Below, piece after piece: positions 34,168-44,460 of a DNA stretch of 64,000 nt. Source of the DNA: Ampelocalamus luodianensis (Eukaryota; Streptophyta; Magnoliopsida; Poales; Poaceae); the NCBI GenBank assembly GCA_036346255.1, contig CM070633.1:39137692-39201691 (forward strand). The letters are read 5' to 3'. The position numbers were made by a program, and so were the translations under genes. The stretch's first letter is position 1, and each line of letters starts with the position of its first letter. The notes below the pieces were generated by a model. It saw only the letters and a program-made list of their open reading frames with translations. It made no database searches and was not told the DNA's origin.

Positions 34168-35250
34168 TAGGACAAGCAAGCATGTACTCTTCCAAGATAT
34201 ATATAATTAAGGAGCTGTCTAGGGAGTACTTGAGTGCTTTATTCCTAAATAGTACTCAAATTTTGAACTATCAGATCTAGATTCAATGGATTAGATTACT
34301 TTGCCTCTTTCCCCCTCATCTGAGTACTATTTTATCTGGGAGTACTCTATTTTTTAGACACTGAATTTTTACATAACTTATATACTAGTTTTACATAAAT
34401 TAAATTATGTAAAAAATGGTGTGATTTTATGTAAAAAAGAGGAACAAAATAAACTATAAAAAACACAACAAAAACTACAAAAAAAACATACATATTCATT
34501 TATGTTGCAGCTCTCGACATCCCTAAACAAATTGATTACTCACTTATCACATTGTCTAGAGAGAAATCACCAAGCATAACATGGATAAAAAACTTGAGTA
34601 CTCACAAACAAAAAAACACTCGAGGACCATTTAGCAATTCCCTATAATTAATTGATGCATCAGCTATCTAGGAATCCACACAAAGATAAAACGAATTTCA
34701 TATACAAAACAAATGCCATATCTAAGTTGATCTTAGTGTGAATCTAGTTCTTGGTCGTCATAAAATTTTCTATGCATTGGCCTACAGAATTCAAGCTATA
34801 TATCAGCACCGTTTCATTCACTCATTCATTAAGCAAGCTCTCCCATCGGCGCACGCACACACATAGAAGAGGAAAAATACAGAGAACCTGCTTCACTTTC
34901 TTATAATGGAATCATAGACGATATAGAATACTAGATGCATAGAAAATTCTTTTTACTTTCTTAGGACAAGCAAGCATATGTACTCTTCCAAGATAATAAT
35001 AAACAATTGATGTATATATACCTGTGTACAAGCTAGGAATCCCCACACAACTGACAAGCAAGCAAGGATATATATCTAAGTTTCTCTTAGTGTGCACCGA
35101 GTTTTTGTCATGGCCAAAATTTTCAATGCATTGCCCTACAAAATTCAAGATATATTAGTACCGTTTCGTTCACTCATTCATTAAGCAAGCAAAACAAAAT
35201 CGGAGAAGAACCTACTTTACTTTCTTATGATTGAATCAGGGATAGTATAG
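34168..35250 (+). repeat. Diverged tandem duplication, one unit split by a hAT-type MITE
   Basis: Unit A (34168-34915 without the MITE) and unit B (about 34962-35250) share, in order, GGACAAGCAAGCAT.TGTACTC, CTTCCAAGATA, TAGGAATCC.CACA, TTCACTCATTCATTAAGCAAGC and ACTTTCTTAT.A. Only unit A carries the insertion at 34211-34643. Confidence 0.7.
34211..34643. mobile_element. hAT-type MITE, 433 bp
   Basis: ATAATTAA is duplicated at 34203-34210 and 34644-34651, the 8-bp signature of hAT elements. The ends are weak inverted repeats (GGAGCTGTCTAGGGAGTACT and the complement of GACCATTTAGCAATTCCCT), both continuing to a CTTGAGTG/CTCGAGTG word. No coding sequence. Confidence 0.7.
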
Positions 35251-35964
35251 AACATCAGGACTCGGCTGTCAGTAGCTTTCTCTATGTGAACACCCAGCTC
35301 AAGATTTTCAGCATTGCATTAATATACGTGCAAGAGTCAATAGTAAATGACGGAGCGTTGCTTCACAACTAGATTTGAATGAGTCCTGTGTTGAGAGCTA
35401 GCTTGATTGATTGCAGGTCAACTGCCGTAATTAGATTAGGCGCCTCTCCAAACTCATCAAACTAAATAATTCTCCACTTAACTGCTAGTTTTACATGTAT
35501 GTATTTAGTGAGTAGCGGTTTCACGACAAAGTGGACTCAAAACAAATTTGACCTCAAAACATGTTTTCTTCATATATCGGATTTTTCTACTTGTTTTTGT
35601 TCCTAATCACCGTCTAGATGTACATATGAATTTCACAGAGATTTAGCAACAGGTAGTATAATTTCCAATTGATTCTGACAAAATTCCTACGTTTGAAACG
35701 TGGTCTTAACAGATAGCTCATCTGGGACTGGGAAGCCTCAAATGTACCCCGGGAATATAACTATATAACCTTGAGATATGTACTCCTTGAGCGTGTGAAC
35801 ACAATTTGTGTAAAAGTCACAGTGTATGAACTCGAAACCATGATACTTCCACATCAACCACTCGCTCTAATTTTGACTCCAAGAGTAGTACAGTGACCAG
35901 TGATATATACACGGTGTAGATTGGTAGTACCGTACCAAGTAGGCAAGGCAGAATAGTAGACGTC
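35251..35964. other. No gene seen
   Basis: No recognisable coding frame, RNA gene or repeat end. Confidence 0.5.
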
Positions 35965-36269
35965 GGGTCTGTTTGGTTTGTTATCAATGTGAACCAAACC
36001 AAAATTTGATAATGCCAATGTAAATTGGCTATCGTTTGGTTTGATATAATATTTAGTAATGCCAACAAAAAATTAGTAACGCCAAGAAATCCAATGTCAT
36101 ACATGGGCAATTCGAGGGTGAGGAAATCGCTCACCAAAATTTTGGTAACGCCAAATTTTGGTTTGACCGCAATCCAAACAACATTGTTCATTTTTGCCAA
36201 ATTTTGGCTTAGCCTAAGTTTTGGCTATGCCAAATTTTGGCTTGGTTCATTAAGGTCATGAACCAACCC
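35965..36269. mobile_element. MITE-like inverted repeat element
   Basis: The left end GGGTCTGTTTGGTTTG and the right end (reverse complement GGGTTGGTTCATG) lead into matching GAACCAA.CCAAAATTTG words. The body is made of repeated GCCAAATTTTGG-like units. The target duplication was not resolved. Confidence 0.55.
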
Positions 36270-36371
36270 AATATACGCTCCCCTTTCACGATGCAGCTGA
36301 CCAGTCATCTCTGAACGAGATCGTGTTGGCAACGCTCCACATTGTCCCATCAGAAGTGTCTCCAATACATT

Positions 36372-37095
36372 GAGTTTTTGGCGCATTTGGCAATGTAGGC
36401 GTGTGAATTAACAAAAATAGCCTTCTCTCCAAATCAATTGCAAAAATAGCACCACAGACAAACGGGGACGCGACACATGGCTTGTCCATGCCCCTAGGGC
36501 CGAACTTGCCTCTACCATACCCTGGGGGCCGGATATGCCTCCACCGTGCACCTAGGGCTCGAAAATACCCTCGTTCGGCCCCCAGGGGCACGGACAAGCC
36601 CTCGTCCACACACCAGGTTCGTGAATTCTCGCTCCTCCAAAAAAGAACTATTTGTATTAATTTTTAAATGTAGCCAATGAACTTCAAAAATTATTAAATT
36701 TTTTTCTGGAGGCTTCTGACATAGCGTACTTGCTTTTTAATTTTTCCATAATTTTATATGTTTTAATTTTTCTCAAAATTTATTAATTTTACTGATTGTA
36801 GGAATTTCTAAATATAAAAAATAAGCTCCAAAAATTATGAAATATTTTTTGAAGGCTCCTTACATAGTGTACTTGCTTGTGTAACTTTTGCAGAATTTTA
36901 TATGTTTAGGAATTTTCTAAAAAAATAGAGTTTAAGGTCTCGAAAATTAGAGCTTTAGGGAAATTAGGGTTTTAGGTTTAAAAAATTAGGGCTTCATGAT
37001 TTTATGTGAACGGTTAGCAGATGTTTTAGGGTTTTGTGAATTATGCTCCAAGTGCAATAAGGGCTACGCGTTTATCAACATGCTGACGGCGATGG
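36372..37095 (+). repeat. Inverted copy of 43310-44026 (MEI2-like intron and exon start)
   Basis: GAGTTTTTGGCG, GGCGTGTGAATTAACAA, GCTTGTCC.TGCC and TTTATGTGAACGGTTA appear here in the same order as on the reverse strand of 43310-44026. The copy ends in coding-like sequence SKCNKGYAFINMLTAM (37043-37095), the same exon start as at 43368. It is therefore a truncated, inverted duplicate of that gene segment. Confidence 0.75.
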
Positions 37096-37270
37096 TATGC
37101 CTAGCAACTTTGGACCTTGGAGCAGCTCACGTACACTTTGGAAATTGAACATCATCAAGTGATTAAAGAAAAGAGTGGTAGCATAAATGCAGTACAATGA
37201 TGATTGCATTGCATATATATAATTGTACATGTAGTACGATGACGATTGACTACAAAAAGGCTAATACTGG

Positions 37271-37590
37271 ACATCTCATCACAGACGGTTGGCCAAAACG
37301 TCAGATATTATGAAATCACGAGCGGTTTTGGTTTAAAGACCGTCTGTGTAAATGGATGCGCTAAAACCGTCTGTGAAGAGGAAATATCACAGACGGTTCG
37401 TGTTTAAAACCGTCTGTGAAGTATCACAGACGGTTCATAAAAATAACCGTCTGTGAAGTAAACCATTATCACAGACGGTTTGTAACAAATAACCGTCTGT
37501 GAAACTTCCAAGACGGTTCTTTTAACTAACCATCTGTGATAATGGTATACTTCACAGATGGTTTTTTATCAGAACCGTCTGTGATAATTA
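37271..37590. repeat. CACTA subterminal array, left
   Basis: Alternating TCACAGACGGTT and AACCGTCTGTGA, mostly as paired hairpins separated by a few AT-rich bases. Confidence 0.85.
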
Positions 37591-37724
37591 AATGTTTCGA
37601 CTCCCGCGCGTTATGCATGCGTCTCTTCGTCTCGCACGCCGACGTAAATGTGTCTCTTCGACATTTTATAAGAGTGATATTATCGCGCGCCATGGTGAGC
37701 ACGTATGGTATTGAATAGTACACC

Positions 37725-38687
37725 ATGGTGAGCACGCGGAGCATGACGGCGAGGACCAAGCGGGCGAGGAGGTCGACGATCGCCGTCCTTGATCTTCCTG
37801 ACAAGGTCGCTGTCCACATCGTCGGCCTCGTGGCCGCAAGCTCTCCTCAGCCCATGGCTGACCTCTGTAGTCTACGAGCCACGTACGTATTCTGTTCTTT
37901 TGTTTTTGGTAGGTTTGGTTATAGTCAGTTTGTGAAGATGACTGCAGCGTACAAAACCGAAAAGTCGTATCATGATACGACGCAAAAAATAAAATCTCGC
38001 GTGATGATTTCGTTTTGTGTCCAATATCCAATAATTAATTCTTGTATTAAGATTCTATATATCGTCTTGAATTTTAGTTGCAAGGCCATGTATAAGGCGT
38101 CCAAGGCGCGCGCTGTGGGGATGCGCGTGGCACTGGAGCGGGAGGAGGCGATGAAGTGGCAGGACAATGAGCGCTACCTCACCGTCGTCAACCACCTGGC
38201 CGGCGCCGGCAACCTGGAGGCCTGCTTCATTGTCGGCCTCGCACTTGTCTTCACGCCCCAAGACATGCAGCATGGCCTCGTGTTCCTTAAACGGGCGGCC
38301 GACACCGTCGCCGGCCACAAGGCCGTGGCCTACGTGCTCGGCCTCCTCCTCTACACGGCAAGCGAGACGCGCGACGTTGGGAAGCAGTACATTAGGCAGG
38401 TCGAGGGCGAGCCGCCGGCGGTGGATGCAAGACGGCCAAGAGGACCACCTGGAGTGCAGGCGATCCCAGAGGCTCGCCGTGGACATGATCTGGGAAGCGG
38501 CGTGGAGGAGGATGGCCGGGCCACCGCTGGGCCGGGTGTGGGCGCTGTCGGAGGACGGCCACCGGTGCACGAGCACCGGCTGCGGTGTGTCAGGGTGGGA
38601 CGACTACGCCATCTTCTACAGCGATGCTGCAGGATTAGGTATGAGTATGCCAATTTCTTTGCAGAGGTATTGGACTACTTGCCATAA
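37725..38687 (+). pseudogene. F-box-type protein with C-terminal zinc motif, captured by CACTA
   Basis: Exon 1 (37725-37882) reads MVSTRSMTARTKRARR, then LDLPDKVAVHIVGLVAASS, an F-box-like segment. After a GTACGT...TTTTAG intron, exon 2 (38078-38687) continues CKAMYKASKARAVGMRVALE, LAGAGNLEACFIVGLAL and AVAYVLGLLLY, Sel1-like helices. It then carries EDGHRCTSTGCGVSGWDDY and, in another frame, RIRYEYANFFAEVLDYLP to the stop. It resembles the grass family of F-box proteins related to At2g35280. Two single-base losses (near 38425 and 38628) shift the frame and restore it. ATGGTGAGCACG occurs twice, at 37692 and 37725. An intact protein would probably be a substrate adaptor of an SCF ubiquitin ligase, but this copy looks dead. 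Confidence 0.65.
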
Positions 38688-38779
38688 AATTAGCAGTTTT
38701 AGCATAATTTTATATCACATTTTCTCACCGTTAGATCAACATTCTATGGCCCAGATTGTCTCTTTCTAAAATAGACAAA

Positions 38780-38938
38780 AGGATGACGGTTCTATTATGG
38801 GACCGTCTGTGATACATATCACAGACGGTTCTATTATGGAACCGTCTGTGATATGAGATCATATCACAGATGGTTATATTATGGACCCGTCTGTGATACG
38901 TATCACTGATGGTTCCATAATATAACCGTCTGTGATAT
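38780..38938. repeat. CACTA subterminal array, middle
   Basis: Four back-to-back hairpin units of ATCACAGACGGTT.TATTATGG type. Its position inside the element is unexpected. Confidence 0.8.
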
Positions 38939-39049
38939 ACCTTTATTAATAGGAGCCGCGCGCTAGGGTTTGCGCCCTAACTCGTCACTCCCCAGCGTGC
39001 GCTAGGCTTCGTGACTTTGGCCGGGCTCCCGCATCGCGACTCCCCCGCC

Positions 39050-39250
39050 GCCGATTCGACCTCGCCGCCATTTGCCTCGCCGAATCGAGCTCGTCCCGCC
39101 ATCTCCCCCGTCGAATCGAGCCCGCCCCGCCATCTACGCCGCCGAATCGAGCTCGCCGCCATCTCCCTCTCTGAATCGAGCTCGCCCTACCATCTCCCGA
39201 GCTAAATCGAGCTCGCCCCGCCATCTACGCCGCCGAATCGAGGTGCGCGC
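39050..39250 (+). repeat. GC-rich short tandem repeats
   Basis: GCCGAATCGAGCTCGCC and variants recur about six times with CCGCCATCT between them, units of roughly 30-36 bp. Open frames on both strands here are a by-product of the repeat. Confidence 0.7.
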
Positions 39251-39481
39251 TCCCCTCGCTCCTCGGCTACCTCACCTCGGCGGATCGCCTCTCCCTGGAT
39301 GTGGGTTGTCTTTGGTGGTGGCGGTGTTTGCCGCCGTTCTTTGCGTCGTGTCTGCACTGGATCATGATTTCTTTAATTACCATGGACGTCTAAGAAATCT
39401 ACCAAGCAGCATGAGGAGGATGAGACAGCATGCAGCCACGGACATCCTGCCTGCGCGTACTGCTTCATCAGCATGAATTGA

Positions 39482-39805
39482 TGCCTTGAGCTGTTAGATT
39501 ACCTTCTGTTATGTGTTGTGTATAGATTGTGCCCTTGGATGATACTTCTATGATGAATTGATGTCACAAATGCAATTGGATGTGATATTGTGTATAGATT
39601 TATTGTGCTTTGAGCTGTTAGATTGCCTGCTGTTATGTATTGTGTATAGATTATGCCCTTGGATGATACTTCTATGATGAATTGATGTCACAAATGCAAT
39701 TGGATGTGATATTGTGTATAGATTCATTGTGCCTTGAGCTGTTAGATTACCTGCTGTTATGTATTGTGTATAGATTGTGCCATTGGATGATACTTCTATG
39801 ATGGA
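39482..39805 (+). repeat. Tandem repeat, unit about 123 bp, 2.6 copies
   Basis: Units start GCCTTGAGCTGTTAGATTAC (or GCTTTGAG...) and contain GTGTATAGATTGTGCCCTTGG, GATACTTCTATGATGAATTG and CACAAATGCAATTGGATGTG. They are nearly identical, so the expansion is recent. Confidence 0.85.
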
Positions 39806-39809
39806 TCCT

Positions 39810-40293
39810 GATCTTTTCTCTATAAAATCTCTAAGCAGTGTCTGCTTATGCCTTTAAAACCGGCATCACATATATATTATGTATATATTGTTTGTAGTCC
39901 CTCAGCCACTTTCGGGGGGTCGTCCACGCACCATGAGGAGGATGAGACGGTAGCACAGACAACTTCATCGAGCCCCTGCAAGTTCAAGAAGCGTGGCTGC
40001 CGAGAGAGCGTTAGGACATCCAATTACTTGGATGTCGTCGACAAGTAATTGGACGTCGCTGTGTTTAGAAAGTGACGTAGACGCACAACTACTCCGACTG
40101 GTATTAGCCACGTTACTTTATGAGCACAACGATGTCCAATTGCTTGTCGGCGACATCCGGTAATTGGATGTCACGATGCTCTCTTGGCAACCATGCTTCT
40201 TGAACTTGCGAGGGCTCGATGAAGGCGTCCGTGGTGTTGTCTCATCCTCCTCATCTTTGCGTGGGCGACCCCTTGAAAGTGGTAGAGACTACG

Positions 40294-40342
<49 letters not shown>

Positions 40343-40400
40343 GATGCCGGTTTTAAAGGCACAAGTAGCCATTGCTTTGAGATTTTATAGAGAAAAATCA
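39810..40400. repeat. Long palindrome (about 590 bp) with coding-like arms
   Basis: The left arm 39810-~40090 and the right arm ~40105-40400 are inverted copies. They share TTTCTCTATAAAATCTC, TGCCTTTAAAACCGGCATCA, GAGGAGGATGAGAC and AAGTTCAAGAAGC.TGG, with a loop of about 20 bp. A (TA)n run sits in the right arm only. A third partial copy of the GAGGAGGATGAGAC part occurs at 39409. A transcript across it would fold into a long double strand. Confidence 0.85.
40297..40338. repeat. (TA)n microsatellite
   Basis: About 20 TA units in the right arm of the palindrome. The left arm has only a short degenerate counterpart. Confidence 0.95.
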
Positions 40401-40720
40401 TCACAGACGGTTTCAGGTATAAACCGTCTATAGAGAAAAGTCATCACAGACGGTTTCAGCTACAAACTGTCTATAGAGAAAAGTCATCACAAACGGTTTC
40501 AATTACAAACCGTCTGTGATAGTTAGCTATCACAGACGGTTTTATCTATAAACCGTCTGTGATAGTTACTTATGACAAACGGTTCTGAGTTAATAACAAA
40601 TGCAGCGGTATGCATCACGAGCGGTTTGAATAACCGTCTGTGATGACTCATGTCATCACTGACCCATAGACTCAGACGGCTCACGAAATCGTCTGTGATG
40701 ACGTTTTGAACCGTCTGTGA
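40395..40720. repeat. CACTA subterminal array, right
   Basis: Repeated ATCACAGACGGTTT..AAACCGTCT(G/A)T units up to the damaged terminal TGTAGTA. Confidence 0.85.
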
Positions 40721-40737
40721 AGACCTTTTCTGTAGTA

Positions 40738-41675
40738 TATATGACGGTTTTTTTCTTCTTTAGGAGGTAAAAAACGAAGTAAATATTATCACATGTACCA
40801 AAAATTTCATTCTACAAATTTTTTCACGTGGTCGGCTGCCTGGCCCACTCCTGTTGATCAGATTAAACTTTCGTTGTCGAGGGAGGGGTACTATCATATG
40901 TGATAAACACATATCAAACAATATTTTTCAGATTTTAGTGAGAATCTGGAGACGCCGAAAGAAATATTTTAGTTTTTTTTTTTTTAAAAAAATAAAGGTG
41001 GGAACTACACTTTGTGGGGGCTAGGGGTTAAGACAAGGCAAATCCGGCCCCTAGGGGTTAGAAAATTTCAAAAAAGTGTAAACTTAGGATAATTATACTG
41101 AGGATAAATGAAAAGTATTTTGAGCATGTTTTTGAAATTGTCCTCAAATAGATTATTTTATTTGCATACAAACAGTATGCAAGTACATGAAATCCTAATT
41201 TTTGAAACCTAAAATCCTAATTTAATTTGAATAAATGTGGAGATCATGAAACCCTAATTTCATAAACCTAAAACTATAAATTTCAAGATAATTTCAAAAC
41301 ATATAAAATGTGAAATCATGAAACCGTAAAAGCTCGTTGGCCCACATGTCAACTACAGAGACCCAGAATGACACAGCAAAGTGGCCCACATGTCAGCTAT
41401 AGAGATAGAGAACGACACAACAAAGCGAAAAGGCCTTTGGCTTTTAGCACCAACCATTAGCTTGTTAAAATTAAAATTTGGTGTTCTTGTTTTTCTATTT
41501 TGGAATTTGCAACAACATAAACGAACAAAATAAACACAACAAAACGTCAGTTGAAGTAAAAAAATGGTGCAATTAATACTTATTCAATTTGAGGGTGTAT
41601 TGACTATTGAAATCTCATGCGAAATTAGTAGATGGCGTGGCAAATCCTCTAAAAGCCTGTGTATCCGTCCAATCA
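40738..41675. other. No gene; holds a third partial copy of the MEI2-like intron
   Basis: Around 41190-41320 the sequence GAAATCCTAATTT, CATGAAACCCTAATTT, ACCTAAAA and AATTTCAAAACATATAAAAT parallels 43400-43500 in the same orientation. The rest is AT-rich with no coding frame. Confidence 0.5.
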
Positions 41676-42033
41676 GGCCTCTTTTGGAACATAGAAAATG
41701 AAAAAAAAAACATAGGAATTGCATAGGAATGATAGTGCAATCCTAGAGGAATGCAAAACAAAGAAATTGGTTTCAAAAGATCTTTGGATGCTCCACCTGA
41801 AATTTGCAGGAACTTAAAATTGAGGGGGCCATGAAAGACAGTTTTTTTTTCCAGTATAACCTCATATAAAAAATCCTCCAAAAATTCATGTGATTTATCA
41901 ATTGAGTAATTCCATAAGAATTTCGTAGGAATACTGAAAGTTTATTCCTTTGTTCCTTTGGGCCATATAGGAAACTATCCTATAGGATTCTATTCTTTCA
42001 AAATTCCTCTAAATATTCTATTCAAAAAGGCCC
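41676..42033. mobile_element. MITE, 358 bp
   Basis: The ends GGCCTCTTTTGGAA and TTCAAAAAGGCCC are imperfect inverted repeats. TCA is present on both sides (41673-41675 and 42034-42036). The body has the GGAATxxxATAGGAAT words common in grass MITEs. A 3-bp duplication suggests a PIF/Harbinger-type origin. Confidence 0.65.
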
Positions 42034-42993
42034 TCAGGGTCTAAAAGCTACGTGGAACAGAGCAGATCCTGCTCTTGCATTACAGATATCATAGAATTTT
42101 GGAATGTGTACAGTTACCTTCCAAGAACTTGATTATTTCGGTCCATAAATTTGGAATACGAGAAACTCTTTCCAATATAATTCTTGCAAGACTCCTATCT
42201 ATAAAATTCTTGTAAGACTCTTGTAAACAGCCCTACTTGCAAGACTCTTATATTAGAAACCTTGTATAGGATGAAATTTCACAGGAGTTTCATTCTAGCA
42301 TAGAATCTGAAAAAAAAACTTTCACTAAAAACTACTACCTGGATATTTTTTTCAAACTGCAAGCATAATTCAATGCTCTATTATGCTTAAAGAATGACTG
42401 GTACTAAAGAGGGCCCAAAGCTTAAAATTAGCTGGTACTAAATAGTGCCTAATCATTCTTAGGGAATCCCCAAATCTTGTACTAAAATTCCAACCTAAGA
42501 ATAATTAAGGATAAAAAAACCATTGACTAGTATGTTTACGGATGAGCCCGAATATCTTTGATCGGAAGTACAATACAATGTGGCTCCATCATGTGGCAGC
42601 TGTGAATAATGCGAATAATTTAACTCAAAGAATAATGAAAGTAAGCTTAATACAGTGGCACAAGTTGCAAGACAAAGTTTATTAGAAACTTAAGTAGGCT
42701 TAATACCGTGCGGCACAAGAATTACAAGCCAAAATTTACAACACGTACAAAGCACAATGAAGATTCAGACTAGATCACTCAACAAATCAGCTAATACAAC
42801 CCTGCATATATTATACAACATAAAGGGCAAATCAAGCTTCAACGCCGCATGCTTGAACAAGGAAAACACACAAATGACCAGGAATCAAGCCAACCTAAAT
42901 CTCTCTCCTGTTATATCCATCCATAGCAAGAACAGATAGAATACAAGATAGATAGACATTTGGCCGGTATGCGACAATAAAAGTTTAATCTAA
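42034..42993. other. No gene seen
   Basis: AT-rich. Near 42165-42260 CTTGCAAGACTC-like words recur three times. The final part may be 3' flank of the MEI2-like fragment. Confidence 0.45.
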
Positions 42994-43368
42994 TCAGCAG
43001 GAGCCAGCTAGACAGCCGACCACGTAGTCCTCTATCTGCCGGAGGCCATCCCACAGCAGCTCAAAGCACACTGGCAGGAACTCCATGGTGCCACAAAGGA
43101 ACTGCGACCCAGAGAAGTGCTCTACAAAGGCGCCAAGCCCCTACAAATTCCAAGTAGCAACGCTAATTAAAAGATCTACAACCCTGAGCTGTGGGAGAGT
43201 TACAATGATGGCAGCGGCATACGTACCCCCATGCACGTGTGTATGACATTGCACATCTTCTTGGATCCCATAGCCTCCCAGCGGTGGACTTAGAGGAAGG
43301 CGTGAGCTGATGCACCGCCGTCGCCATCGTCATATTGACAAAAGCGTAGCCCTTGTTGCACTTGGCCC
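42994..43368 (-). pseudogene. MEI2-like RNA-binding protein, last two exons
   Basis: On the reverse strand an acceptor GAATTAG precedes an exon (43227-43368) reading KCNKGYAFVNMTMATAVHQL. This is the core of the C-terminal RNA-recognition motif of MEI2-like proteins, which include grass leaf-initiation and meiosis regulators. After an intron with GTACGT and TTTGTAG, the last exon (42994-43140) reads AFVEHFSGSQFLCGTMEFLP and ends in TGA. The order and the sequence after the motif fit the family. The N-terminal two thirds are missing. Joining the exons may leave the frame off by a base. Intron sequence continues upstream to about 44026. Confidence 0.6.
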
Positions 43369-44026
43369 CTAATTCATAAAACCCTAAAACACCTAATAAC
43401 CGTTCACATAAAATCATGAAACTCTAATTTCCCTAAAGCCCTAATTTGTTAGACCTAAAAACCTAATTTGCGAGACAATTTCAGAACATATAAAATTTGG
43501 AAAAAAATTAAAGAGGCAATTGCACTGTGTAATAAGCCTTCAAAAAATTTTATAATTGTTGGAGCTCATTTTCTATATTTAGAAATTTCCTACAAATAGT
43601 ATCCTTAAATGATTTTTTGAGAAAAATGCAGAACATATTAAATTATGAAAAAATTACACAAGAAATCACACCATGTCAGAAGCCTCCACAACAAAGTTCA
43701 TAATTTGTGGAGCTCATTTGCTATATTTAAAATTATCTACAAATAGTACTTTTCTAGAGGAGAGAGAATCCGCACACCTAGTGTGCGGACGAGGGCTTGT
43801 CTGTGCCCTTAAGGGGCCGGATGAGGGTATTTCTGCATCCCCGGGGGCACGGTGGAGGCATGTCCGGCCCCTAGGGGCACGGTAGAGGCAAGTCCGACCC
43901 CTAGAGGCACGGACAAGCCACATGTCATGTCTCCGTCTGTCCGTGGTGCCATTTTTGCAACTAATTCAGAGATAAAGCTATTCTTGTTAATTCACACGCC
44001 AACAGTACCAAATACGCCAAAAACTC
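43369..44026 (-). repeat. Intron part of the inverted duplication
   Basis: Inverse of 36372-37040. It contains short internal repeats of GGCACGG..GAGGCA.GTCCGGCCCCTAGG type at 43810-43925. Confidence 0.7.
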
Positions 44027-44315
44027 CCATACATTTTGTCTCGTGGTCTATGCATGATGCATGTACACAATCTTGGAACCGGTTCCCATGTCTTTACAAA
44101 GTAGTACTAACAAAGGTATAGTGGACTTCAATAGTACAATGCCTTCAGATTCGCCTTGGTGGTGCCATCTGATCGGAAAACCAATGTTTTAATTAAACAC
44201 ACTGATATAGCTTATTTTCTTTCGACTACTATAGCTTGTTGCTATTATCTTTTAGTTACAATATCTATGAAACAGTGTCTTGAGCACATATATTACATTC
44301 AAATTGTTAGAGATA

Positions 44316-44448
44316 TGTTAGAGATAGGAGTCCTTTTATATTTTCTTATCTACCTTTCGTATTGCCTTATCTGTATATGGCATACACCTCTTGTACTCCT
44401 ATATATATTGCCCATTGGACCTCTTCAATACACACAATATTCATAACA
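44316..44448 (+). repeat. 5' LTR of a second short-LTR Copia element
   Basis: Starts TGTTAGAGATAGGAG and ends ATTCATAACA, 133 bp. It shares CTTATCTGTATATGGCA and CTATATATATTGCCCATTG with the LTRs at 4409 and 9316, so it is the same family with a short internal insertion. No second LTR was found. Confidence 0.8.
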
Positions 44449-44460
44449 TGGTATCAGAGC
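44449..44460 (+). other. Primer binding site (tRNA-Met type)
   Basis: TGGTATCAGAGC, an exact match, directly after the LTR. Confidence 0.85.

Larger units (their letters stand above)
37248..40737. mobile_element. CACTA element or nested pair carrying host sequence
   Basis: The left end GACTACAAAAAGG is CACTACAAAAAGG with its first base changed. The right end CTTTTCTGTAGTATA is a damaged TGTAGTG end. ATCACAGACGGTT and AACCGTCTGTGAT arrays occupy three places: 37271-37590, 38780-38938 and 40395-40720. Between the first two lies an F-box-type gene fragment. Between the last two lie tandem repeats and a long palindrome. No transposase is present. A middle array is unusual and suggests two elements fused or nested. 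Confidence 0.7.

Noticed and set aside
37271..40720. Regular short repeats resembling a CRISPR array
   Set aside because: The motif alternates in orientation with very short AT spacers and lies at transposon ends. These are CACTA subterminal repeats in plant DNA.
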